From assembly GCA_905205085.1 (NCBI GenBank), contig CAJLCG010000028.1, positions 1-23,322 on the forward strand: 23,322 nt of DNA. Direction: 5' to 3'. This stretch comes from an uncultured Oscillospiraceae bacterium (GTDB lineage: Bacteria; Bacillota; Clostridia; Oscillospirales; Oscillospiraceae). Positions 8,715 to 16,012 of this stretch are shown in pieces. The position numbers and the translations under genes are program-made. The first letter of the stretch is position 1, and every line of letters begins with the position of its first letter. Below the pieces are notes generated by a model. It saw nothing but the letters and a program-made list of their open reading frames with translations. It had not been told where the DNA came from and did not search any database.

Positions 8715-9313
8715 AGATTTACCAGGTGGTCGGCCTGGGTAAGAATCTCGGCGATGCGGTACATGTTGGTGATGCTGCCCACCGCCAGCTTCTCCTTCAG
8801 GCCGTAGTAGTCCAGGCAGGTGCCGCAGGTGAGGATCTCGGTCCCCCGGCTCTCCAGCTCCCGCAGGTCTTCCAGGGAGGGGCTGCCCTCCACCGTCCAC
8901 TTGGCGCCCCCGTTGAAGAAGAGCAGGGTGCGGGGCGGAGTCTCCAGCTGGGCCAGGGCGTAGAGGAAGCTCTTGAGCAGGGCGTGGCCCAGCTCCTCGC
9001 TCCCCCGGCCCATGGTGTCGCTGCCGATGGCCACCACCGCGTCGGCTCCCATCACGGTGCAGCCGCAGCCGGGCTGTGGGATATTTTGGGCGTCACTCTG
9101 GGCCCCGTCGCCGATCTGCACCCGCCAATAGCCGGACTCGGGATACACAGTGGTGGGGCGGCCCTTCTGGGCGGCCATGCGCTTGAGATTCTCCACCGCC
9201 GCCTCGTTGTCCACCCATACCTCCAGGGTCTGCCCCTCCTTCAGTTCGGCCAGGGCGTGGAGCGAGAGCACCACGGGCTGGGGACAGGCCTTTCCTCTTG
9301 CGTCAATGGTCAT
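8711..9313 (-). CDS. yedF: Selenium metabolism protein YedF (TusA-like plus DsrE-like)
   Basis: A 200-residue two-domain protein. Residues 1-70 are a TusA/SirA-like sulfur carrier domain with the diagnostic DARGKACPQPV (4-14), Cys10 being the expected carrier residue. Residues 85-200 form a DsrE/DsrF-like domain with IGSDTMGRG, FFNGGAKW and LTCGTC (161-166). A GCGC motif (82-85) joins the two. This architecture defines the YedF family, a marker of selenium metabolism that accompanies SelD. The start at ATG 9313 is chosen because MTIDARGKACP matches the family N-terminus and AGGAGG lies 8 bases upstream; the frame extends 12 codons further without family similarity. It is the first gene of the six-gene minus-strand operon and follows a strong promoter. 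Confidence 0.93.
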   Translation of the reverse strand: MTIDARGKACPQPVVLSLHALAELKEGQTLEVWVDNEAAVENLKRMAAQKGRPTTVYPESGYWRVQIGDGAQSDAQNIPQPGCGCTVMGADAVVAIGSDTMGRGSEELGHALLKSFLYALAQLETPPRTLLFFNGGAKWTVEGSPSLEDLRELESRGTEILTCGTCLDYYGLKEKLAVGSITNMYRIAEILTQADHLVNL

Positions 9314-9379
9314 ATGGTTTTCCTCCTGCCTTGTACTTTCCAACTTCACAGATTATAATAAAGCCATGGAATCTTCCAG

Positions 9380-9406
9380 TTGAAATGATAATTTATTATA
9401 TATAAT
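9380..9406 (+). promoter_or_regulatory. Candidate promoter for yqeC
   Basis: TTGAAA (9380-9385) and TATAAT (9401-9406) on the plus strand. The spacer is 15 bases, shorter than optimal, which suggests a weak or activated promoter. It overlaps the divergent yedF promoter. Confidence 0.45.
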
Positions 9407-9423
9407 CTCCGGGCCCGCGTCAA
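9395..9423 (-). promoter_or_regulatory. Sigma-A-like promoter for the yedF-xdhC operon
   Basis: On the minus strand TTGACG (9418-9423) and a perfect TATAAT (9395-9400) are separated by 17 bases. Transcription would start near 9388, giving a leader of about 75 bases. The -10 element lies next to and partly interleaved with the plus-strand -10 of yqeC. Confidence 0.75.
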
Positions 9424-9455
9424 CGCAAAGGCCTTGCGGGAGAAGGGAGCGCGCT

Positions 9456-10124
9456 TTGTTTTCTCAGATGTTGGGGCGAAAGCCCGGGGTGGTATCGGTG
9501 ATTGGCAGCGGCGGCAAGACCACCCTGCTGTCCACCCTGGCCCGGGAGCTGCCCGGCACGGTGATTCTGTGCACCACCACCCACATGTTCCCCTTTCCGG
9601 AGTATCCCCGGATTGAGGGAGATGATGCCGGCCAGGTGCGAGATGCGCTGGAACGCTCCCGGGTGGTGTGCCTGGGGCGGCCGGATGAAAACGGCAAGCT
9701 CACCGCCCCTGCCCTGCCCTTTTCCCAGCTGCGTGAGCTGGCCCCCTGGGTGCTGGTGGAGGCGGACGGCTCCAGACGTTTCCCACTCAAGGCCCACGCT
9801 CCCCATGAGCCCGTCACACCACGGGAGAGTGGCCACACCATCCTGGTCGTGGGGGCCTCCGGCTTCGGGGCGAGCATAGCCCAGGCGGTCCACCGCCCGG
9901 AGCGCTTCTGCGCCCTCACCGGCGCCCAGCCCCAGGACCCGGTCACCCCGGAGCTGGCCGCCCTGGCCATCGCCCGGGAGGGGCTCTCCCGCCAGGTGTT
10001 TTTAAACCAGGTGGAGTCTGAGGCGGCCTGGACCCTGGCCCGGCGGTTTGCCCGGGCGCTGGAACATAGCGGCACACAGGTGTTTGCAGGCAGCCTTCAC
10101 CAAAGGATCTGCCGCAGGCTTTGA
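9456..10124 (+). CDS. yqeC: Selenium cofactor biosynthesis protein YqeC
   Basis: A 222-residue protein of the YqeC family, a putative accessory factor for selenium-dependent molybdenum hydroxylases. It has a P-loop-like motif GSGGKTT (17-23) following a beta strand (VVSVI), then TVILCTTTHMFP, and a WVLVEADGSRRFPLKAH segment containing an acidic residue (EADG) suited to Mg/nucleotide binding. Function beyond nucleotide binding is not established. The start is taken as TTG 9456 because GGGAG lies 6 bases before it; ATG 9468 is the alternative and would shorten the protein by four residues without touching the P-loop. It is divergent from yedF with overlapping promoters, so it is probably co-regulated with the rest of the cluster. 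Confidence 0.88.
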   Translation: MFSQMLGRKPGVVSVIGSGGKTTLLSTLARELPGTVILCTTTHMFPFPEYPRIEGDDAGQVRDALERSRVVCLGRPDENGKLTAPALPFSQLRELAPWVLVEADGSRRFPLKAHAPHEPVTPRESGHTILVVGASGFGASIAQAVHRPERFCALTGAQPQDPVTPELAALAIAREGLSRQVFLNQVESEAAWTLARRFARALEHSGTQVFAGSLHQRICRRL

Positions 10125-10148
10125 GCCCCTGAAAAAACCGCGTTTTCG

Positions 10149-10177
10149 TTGAAAAAGATTGAAAAAAGGCGTATAAT
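10149..10177 (+). promoter_or_regulatory. Sigma-A-like promoter for the gene at 10235
   Basis: TTGAAA (10149-10154) and TATAAT (10172-10177) with a 17-base spacer on the plus strand, about 57 bases before the GTG start. A second TTGAAA sits at 10160-10165. Confidence 0.75.
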
Positions 10178-10234
10178 AATTCCATTCGGTGCATATCGGC
10201 CCAAGGCCGATCCTGCACATAAGGAGGGCCCGCT

Positions 10235-11356
10235 GTGCCGGCAAATCTGACACAACTATCCGCACTGGAATATGATAACATCCTGTATGGACATATGACC
10301 CCCGCCATGGCCGCCGCCTATTTGCAGGAGGAGAAAATCCCCCTGCGCAGCTTCCCCGAGGTGCTCCGGGGTATGTATCCAGCCCCGGACATCCTCTCCC
10401 GGCTGGCCGACTACTTTCTGCTCACCGAGTCGGGGGCAAACGCCCAGTCCCTGGGCAAAAAGCTGCGCAACTGGCTGTCGGGCCGCAACCTGCCGGTAAA
10501 CCGCCGGGACTACTTCCGCATCGCCTTTGCCCTGTCCCTCAGCGAGCAGCAGCTGGACTACCTGCTGGGGCTGTTCACCGACTACGGCATCCAGTACCGC
10601 AGCGGCTGGGAGGTAATTTTCACCTGGTTTTTGCGCCACGGCTACGGGTATCTGGAGGCCAAGGAGTTCTTTGACACTCTCCCACCGGCGACGAATGTAG
10701 AGCGCCTGGCGCCGGGATGGAATTCCCACCTCACCCACGAGATGCAAAACGAGTTCCAACTGGTCCAGAATACCTGGGACCTGTATCTGTGCTATATCAA
10801 GAACCTGGGCCGCTTTGGCTCCCTCCATCTGCGCAGCTACTACTACTTTGAGCAGTATCTCAACCAGCTCATCCACCCCGCCCCCGCCTGGGACTCGGGC
10901 CAGGAGAGCGACTACTCCATTGAGTCCATCATGAGCACCTACCTGTCCATGCGTATGCCCTCCCAGCGCAAGCGCTCCCACTACTCCCTGATGCAGAAGC
11001 TCATCAAGCAAAACTGGCCCAACGCCACAGCCATCAAAAACATCCGGGGCCATGTGGAGGATGTACCCCGGAAGCTGCTTTTGCTGCTCTACGTGGTCAC
11101 GGAGGACAGCGGCTGCTCCGATGGACAGTACCGGGAGCTGGACGAGAACTACATCTCTCTGGAGGAGCGGGTGGAGGACCACTGGTGGACCCTCAACGCT
11201 ATGCTCTCCGACTGTGGTATGGCCCCCCTGGACCCACGCAATCCGTTTGACTGGCTGATTCTGTACGCCATCTCCGGCAGCGAGAGCGAATTTATGAGCG
11301 ACCGCATGGAACAGGTCATTGCCAGCCTGTTCGGAGATCACGCTGCAGCAGACTAA
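10235..11356 (+). CDS. Uncharacterised helical protein with a possible N-terminal HTH-like region
   Basis: A 373-residue, soluble, mostly alpha-helical protein that I cannot assign to a named family. No signal peptide or membrane helix is visible. Residues about 70-115 (LGKKLRNWLSGRNLPVNRRDYFRIAFALSL region, then SEQQLDYLLGLF) resemble the helix-turn-helix plus following helices of Xre-type regulators, in which an 'RxWLxGxxxP-R--xx-Ia-aL-ls--q---LL' pattern is common. The middle and C-terminal parts are rich in Tyr, Trp and charged residues (RSYYYFEQYL, VEDHWWTLNAML) with no catalytic motif. The GTG start is supported by AAGGAGGG 6-7 bases upstream, and a good promoter precedes it. It converges on the kinase locus and shares its bidirectional terminator, so it could be a transcriptional regulator or phospho-target of that system; this is inference from position. 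Confidence 0.75.
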   Translation: MPANLTQLSALEYDNILYGHMTPAMAAAYLQEEKIPLRSFPEVLRGMYPAPDILSRLADYFLLTESGANAQSLGKKLRNWLSGRNLPVNRRDYFRIAFALSLSEQQLDYLLGLFTDYGIQYRSGWEVIFTWFLRHGYGYLEAKEFFDTLPPATNVERLAPGWNSHLTHEMQNEFQLVQNTWDLYLCYIKNLGRFGSLHLRSYYYFEQYLNQLIHPAPAWDSGQESDYSIESIMSTYLSMRMPSQRKRSHYSLMQKLIKQNWPNATAIKNIRGHVEDVPRKLLLLLYVVTEDSGCSDGQYRELDENYISLEERVEDHWWTLNAMLSDCGMAPLDPRNPFDWLILYAISGSESEFMSDRMEQVIASLFGDHAAAD

Positions 11357-11391
11357 AAAGACCCCGCGCCTAACAAGGCGCGGGGTCTTTT
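11356..11391. terminator. Bidirectional intrinsic terminator between convergent genes
   Basis: A perfect 16-bp stem (AAAAGACCCCGCGCCT / AGGCGCGGGGTCTTTT) with a 4-base AACA loop. A-rich and T-rich flanks on both sides allow U-tracts on either strand. It begins within the stop codon of the plus-strand gene and lies 10 bases beyond the stop of the minus-strand receptor kinase gene. Confidence 0.92.
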
Positions 11392-11400
11392 GCTTGGATT

Positions 11401-14400
11401 TTATCCGTTTTTCGGCTGATTGCCGGTAAAGGTGCCGCCGCTTTCCGTGCTTACCTCTGCCCCATCATAGGAGAGCATGGTCCCCTGGTTGTCCAGGGTG
11501 CCGGAAGCCGCGATGTCTTGCTGGAAGTGGAAGGTGCCGTAGTTGGTGAGCGTGCCGCCCAGCCGGATCAGTGTGTACGACTCCATGGTGCCCCGGTTGG
11601 TCAGGGTACCGTTCAGCTGGGTACAATAGCCGCCCTCGTTGCCGCTCAGGGTCAGATATCCATCCTGAGCCACGTCCACGGTGGTATTCTGGTCCAGGCT
11701 TACCATCGCATTATTGCAATGCAGCTCTCCCGCTGCCACCTCCACTGTACAGCCGGTCAGCTCCAGGTGGTGACTGGTGCGCAGTACGCCGTGAATGGAC
11801 AGGTTTCCATGGTCCATGGTATACCCTTCCAGTGCGGTCAGGTGGCTGTCGCTCAGGTTCACCGCCGCACCGGATTTCAGCTCCAGCGGCTCCTGGACCA
11901 TCAGATAGGACTGGCTGCGGACCGTAATACCGCCGCACCCTGTCAGGGATTGGGCGATCATGGCCGCACCGTCGGAGAGAGTCAGTGTGCCGCCGCCCAG
12001 GTCGGTGCGGCCCCAGAAGGAGGCATCTGCGCCGGACAGGCTCAGGCTGCCGCCGTCCATGGTCAGGGTGCCATCCGCGACCTGGAGTCCCTTGGTGACC
12101 GTCAAGTCGCCGGACACGGTGAGGTCGCCGGGGACGATGACCAGGGTGCAGCTTCCGTCGGACAGGGCGGAGCGCAGCTCCTCCTGGGTGGTGGCCTGCC
12201 GCACGCCGCTGTTATAATCCAACGCAATCAGTTTGCCGCCGGTGTTGTCAGTGCGGTTGGGGAAGCTCAGCGGATCGCTAAACCAATGGATGATACCGTC
12301 GTGACCTAGCCGGCTGTTGGGGTCCAGTTCCATGGCCCCCATGCTTCTGATCAGGCCCAGGTTGTTCAAGTCTCCGCCGGCTTGCACAGCAACGGTGCCG
12401 TAGTTCTCCAGGAGCGCTTCGTTGTTCAGCTCAGCTCCGTCCTCTACGGTGATCATGCCGTAATTATAAAAGTGCAGCCCGTTGGTGAGGGTGAGGTAGC
12501 CCTGCGCATCTCCGTAAAGGGTAATGGAACCAAAGTTGCAGGCGGTGTCACAAAATAGGTTCAGGAAGTTTTCCTCCCCCACACCTTGAAGGGACAGATT
12601 CCCCAGATTATAGAGGTTGCTTTGGATGATCTGGGCGGAGCGGATCGTCATCTCACCCTGGTTGACCAGCGCGCCGATGCAGTCCTGGAACAGATTGCCC
12701 TGGATGGAGCCGTAGTTAATGAAGGCGCATACATCCTCCACCTGGTCCCCGTCCCAGTCGCCAAAGTTCAGGTTTGCCTTGACGATGCCCCGGTTAATGA
12801 GAATGGTGGCGTCCATGGCCCAGTCCCACTGGTCAAACCCGTCCTGCACCTGGCTCTGAGTGGTGACCGTTACCCCTTCGGAGATCAGAATGGGGACATA
12901 GCCGCCTGTCTCTGCCCCGATGGGGATGGTCATGTCTTGGTCAATCACGATGGCCTGGGTGTTCCTGTCCTCCAGGGCAGTTTGGTACTGGGCCCAGTTT
13001 TTCACGTGGACTGCATTTTGAAACAGGCCATCCTCCCACAGCACCAGGAAGCGGCTCTCGCTGCCTGCCTGGCCATAGGTTTGACCGCCCATTACGGCGG
13101 TGCCCCCCTCAGCCACCAGCAGGTTGCTCTCATGCTCCAGCCACACCAGGGTCCTGCCCTCTAGCACGCCGGAGGTGCTCACCGAGATAGCCCCGCCGTC
13201 GGTGGTGCGCAGCAGTCCCTGGTTATTGACCGTGCCGTCAATGAGCAGCGCCCCGTCCCCCTCTACGGTGACAGACTGCTGTACCGTCACATTGGCCCCC
13301 TGGGCCACCTTCAGCGGCTTGGTGAGGGTAAGCTCGCTGCTCTGAATGGTCAGGCTGCCGCTTTCCACCACTACCGCCGGGACACTCTCGTCGGCCAGCA
13401 TGGTCCGCAGCTCTTCTTCTGTGCTGCCGGTAAAGGAGACTGCATTGTCAAACAGGGCTTCGATCTCCTGGGCCGTCCGGGCGGAGTACTGAAGCTCCAC
13501 AGCAGACGAGTCCCGTTCCGGATAGGCAGGCTCTCCCCCGCCGGACAAGGCGGCCACAGCCAGGATGACCAGCACCAGCAGCGCGGCCCCCGCGGCGGTG
13601 ATGGACCAGACCGGAAGCCGCTTCCAGATGGGAGCGGGGCGATCCTGTGCCGGGGCGGGTGCTTCTTCCTTCGCCTCCTCTTCGGGCGAAGGGTCGGGAG
13701 GCAGCGGTTCCGGCTCTGGGGCGGGCTCCTTTTCCGGGGTGACCGGAATGGTGGGCTCCAGGGGCTGGGGCCGGTCGGGGCGACTGACCGCGGCCTGGAT
13801 GCCGGGCTGATACAGGGCGGCGTGGAGCTCCGCCATGGAGCGGTAGCGCCGGTTGGGGCTCAGGTTCAGCCCCTTGAGCAGGGCCTCCTCCTGGCCGGGC
13901 AGCAGGACCACCCCCAGCTTGCTGGGCAGCAGCAGGCCGTCGGAGGTGATCCGGTCCAGGGCCTGGGGCGGCGCCTTTCCGGTGAGACAGAAGTAGATGG
14001 TGGCGCACAGGGCGTAGATGTCGGTCCAGGGCCCCTGGCCTTTGGACTGGTACTGCTCCACCGGGGCGTAGCCCTGCTTGAGGGCAATGGTGAGGGTTTC
14101 GGTGCCCCGGGTGGTCTCCCGGGCACAGCCGAAGTCCAGCAGACGGACCTTGCCGTGTTCCAGCATCAGGTTGTCTGGGGAGATATCCCGGTGGATAAGC
14201 CCGTTTTCGTGCATCACGCTCAGCGCCCCGAACAGGGGCTCCAGCAGGGGAAAGAGCTCCTCAGGGGCGATGCGGCCGCCCCGCTGCTTTACCAGGTCGT
14301 TGAAGTTGGTACCCTGGATGTACTCCATGACGATATAGGCGGTGTTGTTGGCCTCGAAATAGTCCCGTACTCCTACGATGGTCTGCTGCTTGTCCATGCG

Positions 14401-14757
14401 GGCCATGGCCCGGGCCTCGCCTAGGAATTTCTGCTTGCCCCGCTCAAAGCTCTGGGCGGCGGGGCCCATAAAGTTGGTCACCCCCAGGGACACGGAGGCG
14501 TTGCGGGTGGCCCGGTCCACAGGGTAGTACTCCTTGATGGCGATTTTCAGCTCCAGGCGCAGGTCACAGCCGATGTAGGTGATGCCGAAGCCCCCCTCTC
14601 CCAGTACCCGGCCCACTAGATAGCGGTCCAGCAGCACCGTGCCCGGGGGCAGGTGGTGGGGCGAGGGCACATAGCTGCCTGCGGTCAGCCCGCAGTTGGG
14701 GCAGCTCTCCCCCGGCTTGACTGGGGACATACAGTATGGGCAGAATAGCTTATTCAA
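11401..14757 (-). CDS. Receptor-like Ser/Thr protein kinase with zinc ribbon and large beta-solenoid ectodomain
   Basis: An 1118-residue membrane kinase. Residues 6-22 form a CPYC...CPNC zinc-ribbon-like element. The Hanks-type kinase domain (about 40-300) has the Gly loop GEGGFG (53-58), ATP-binding Lys75 in IAIK, HRDISPDN (189-196) and DFG (208-210), followed by GYAPVEQYQ in the activation segment. A Pro/Glu-rich linker (330-380, with EPTIP) leads to a membrane helix at about 384-405. The remaining ~710 residues would lie outside the cell: three modules opening with an EELRxxL-like helix then beta strands (near 444, 586, 855), and about a dozen N-x-G turns (NQG, NYG, NRG, NLG), typical of parallel beta-solenoids. 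The start is taken as TTG 14757, with AGGAGG 8 bases upstream; GTG 14766 is in frame but abuts the ribosome-binding site. Last gene of the locus, with its own promoter. Ligand unknown. Confidence 0.88.
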   Translation of the reverse strand: MNKLFCPYCMSPVKPGESCPNCGLTAGSYVPSPHHLPPGTVLLDRYLVGRVLGEGGFGITYIGCDLRLELKIAIKEYYPVDRATRNASVSLGVTNFMGPAAQSFERGKQKFLGEARAMARMDKQQTIVGVRDYFEANNTAYIVMEYIQGTNFNDLVKQRGGRIAPEELFPLLEPLFGALSVMHENGLIHRDISPDNLMLEHGKVRLLDFGCARETTRGTETLTIALKQGYAPVEQYQSKGQGPWTDIYALCATIYFCLTGKAPPQALDRITSDGLLLPSKLGVVLLPGQEEALLKGLNLSPNRRYRSMAELHAALYQPGIQAAVSRPDRPQPLEPTIPVTPEKEPAPEPEPLPPDPSPEEEAKEEAPAPAQDRPAPIWKRLPVWSITAAGAALLVLVILAVAALSGGGEPAYPERDSSAVELQYSARTAQEIEALFDNAVSFTGSTEEELRTMLADESVPAVVVESGSLTIQSSELTLTKPLKVAQGANVTVQQSVTVEGDGALLIDGTVNNQGLLRTTDGGAISVSTSGVLEGRTLVWLEHESNLLVAEGGTAVMGGQTYGQAGSESRFLVLWEDGLFQNAVHVKNWAQYQTALEDRNTQAIVIDQDMTIPIGAETGGYVPILISEGVTVTTQSQVQDGFDQWDWAMDATILINRGIVKANLNFGDWDGDQVEDVCAFINYGSIQGNLFQDCIGALVNQGEMTIRSAQIIQSNLYNLGNLSLQGVGEENFLNLFCDTACNFGSITLYGDAQGYLTLTNGLHFYNYGMITVEDGAELNNEALLENYGTVAVQAGGDLNNLGLIRSMGAMELDPNSRLGHDGIIHWFSDPLSFPNRTDNTGGKLIALDYNSGVRQATTQEELRSALSDGSCTLVIVPGDLTVSGDLTVTKGLQVADGTLTMDGGSLSLSGADASFWGRTDLGGGTLTLSDGAAMIAQSLTGCGGITVRSQSYLMVQEPLELKSGAAVNLSDSHLTALEGYTMDHGNLSIHGVLRTSHHLELTGCTVEVAAGELHCNNAMVSLDQNTTVDVAQDGYLTLSGNEGGYCTQLNGTLTNRGTMESYTLIRLGGTLTNYGTFHFQQDIAASGTLDNQGTMLSYDGAEVSTESGGTFTGNQPKNG

Positions 14758-14794
14758 TCCTCTCACCTCCTCCGTGTGACTTCCTATGGTTTCT

Positions 14795-14823
14795 ACTATA
14801 CCAAGTCTTCCATTTTTTCACAA
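14795..14823 (-). promoter_or_regulatory. Candidate promoter for the receptor-like kinase gene
   Basis: On the minus strand TTGTGA (14818-14823) and TATAGT (14795-14800) are separated by 17 bases, within the 84-base gap between the two kinase genes. No terminator is seen in that gap, so read-through from upstream genes is also possible. Confidence 0.55.
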
Positions 14824-14841
14824 GCAATTCCCCCATCTCTC

Positions 14842-16005
14842 CTATTGCAGCAGGAGCAAGATCAGAAGAACCACGATTACTGCTGCTGCCCCCAGCAGCA
14901 GGCCCAGGCCGTACCGCTGCCACAGGGAGAGGCGGCCCTTTTGCCCGGGGACTTCCGACTCCCGGATGGTTGGGGTGATCTCCTCCTGTCCGGTGTACCC
15001 CACGGGGGAGACCGTCTGGCGGGACACAAGGGTCTGCTCCAGCCGCTGGGCCAAAAGCTGGACGCTCTGGGGCCGGTCGGTGGGCTGGATGGCCATGCCC
15101 CACAGCAGAAGCTGCTCCTGTTCCGGGGTGAGGGCCGCGCCCAGGGAAGTGGGCGACGGGAGCGGGTCGCTCTGGCCATCAAAGACAGCGCTGAGCCGCT
15201 CGGGGGCCGCCGGGGGTACCTTCCCGGTGAGACAGTAGTACAGCGTGGCGCACAGGGCGTAGAGGTCGGTGTAGGGCCCCTGCCCCCGGGTCTGGTACTG
15301 CTCGATGGGGGCAAAGCCGGGCTTGAGCACCACAGTCATGGACTTTCCGTCCTCCATGGAGCGGGCACAGCCGAAGTCCAGCAGGGTCAAAGAGCCGTCG
15401 GGCATGAGCATGATGTTATCCGGGGCGATGTCCCGGTGGAGCACTCCCCCGCTGTGCAGCCGCTCCAGATCCCGCATCAGGGGCAGGGCCTTGCGCAGCA
15501 GGCTCTCCGGCTCCAAGCGGCTCTGGCTCTGCATCAGATCCCGCAGGGTAACCCCATCTAGATACTCCATCACCATGTAGGCGGTGCCGTTGGCCTCGAA
15601 GTAGTCCATCACATGGACGATGGAGGGGACGTCCCCCACCGCCCGCAGCATGCTGGCCTCACTGAGGAAGCTGTGCATCCCCTGGCGGTAGATGTCCTGG
15701 CACTGGGTGGCGGGCAGGACGGTCAGGTCCCGGCTGCGCTGAGGCTGGCAGCGCACAGGAAAGTACTCCTTGATGGCCACCACCGTTCCGGTGTTCAGCT
15801 CCTTGGCAATGTAGGTCAGGCCGAATCCCCCGTCCCCCTTGACCTCGCCAAAGAGGAAGGCGCGGCCCTTCTTGCTGCGCAGCACCGTGCCGATGGGCAG
15901 ATGGTGGGGGGCGGCCTGTTGGTTCACCTCCCGACCGCACCGGGAGCAAAAGGAGTCTCCCGGGACGATGGTCTGCATGCAGTGAGGGCAAAATTCCTCT
16001 GCCAT
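14842..16005 (-). CDS. Tail-anchored Ser/Thr protein kinase with N-terminal zinc ribbon
   Basis: A 387-residue kinase closely related in design to the adjacent receptor kinase but without an ectodomain. A CPHC...CSRC-type zinc ribbon occupies residues 6-23. The kinase domain (about 42-325) shows GDGGFG (57-62), Lys79 in VAIK, HRDIAPDN (190-197) and DFG (210-212), then GFAPIEQYQTRGQGPYTDLY. The juxtamembrane linker includes EEITPTIRES (341-350) and ends in one hydrophobic helix (about 364-386) at the extreme C-terminus, so the kinase faces the cytoplasm with almost nothing outside. ATG 16005 has GGAGG 9-10 bases upstream, and the gene starts 7 bases after the protease-FHA stop, indicating one operon. 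In both kinases the Lys of the usual HRDxKxxN catalytic loop is replaced (Ala here, Ser in the neighbour). Substrates are probably the FHA-binding proteins of this locus; this is inference. Confidence 0.92.
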   Translation of the reverse strand: MAEEFCPHCMQTIVPGDSFCSRCGREVNQQAAPHHLPIGTVLRSKKGRAFLFGEVKGDGGFGLTYIAKELNTGTVVAIKEYFPVRCQPQRSRDLTVLPATQCQDIYRQGMHSFLSEASMLRAVGDVPSIVHVMDYFEANGTAYMVMEYLDGVTLRDLMQSQSRLEPESLLRKALPLMRDLERLHSGGVLHRDIAPDNIMLMPDGSLTLLDFGCARSMEDGKSMTVVLKPGFAPIEQYQTRGQGPYTDLYALCATLYYCLTGKVPPAAPERLSAVFDGQSDPLPSPTSLGAALTPEQEQLLLWGMAIQPTDRPQSVQLLAQRLEQTLVSRQTVSPVGYTGQEEITPTIRESEVPGQKGRLSLWQRYGLGLLLGAAAVIVVLLILLLLQ

Positions 16006-16012
16006 CCTGCGT

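Noticed and set aside
8715..8900. N-terminal extension of the desulfurase-like gene into yedF
   Set aside because: The extra ~60 residues are a Gly/Pro/Arg-rich shadow of yedF; the GTG overlapping the yedF stop gives the expected IYLNNAATT start.
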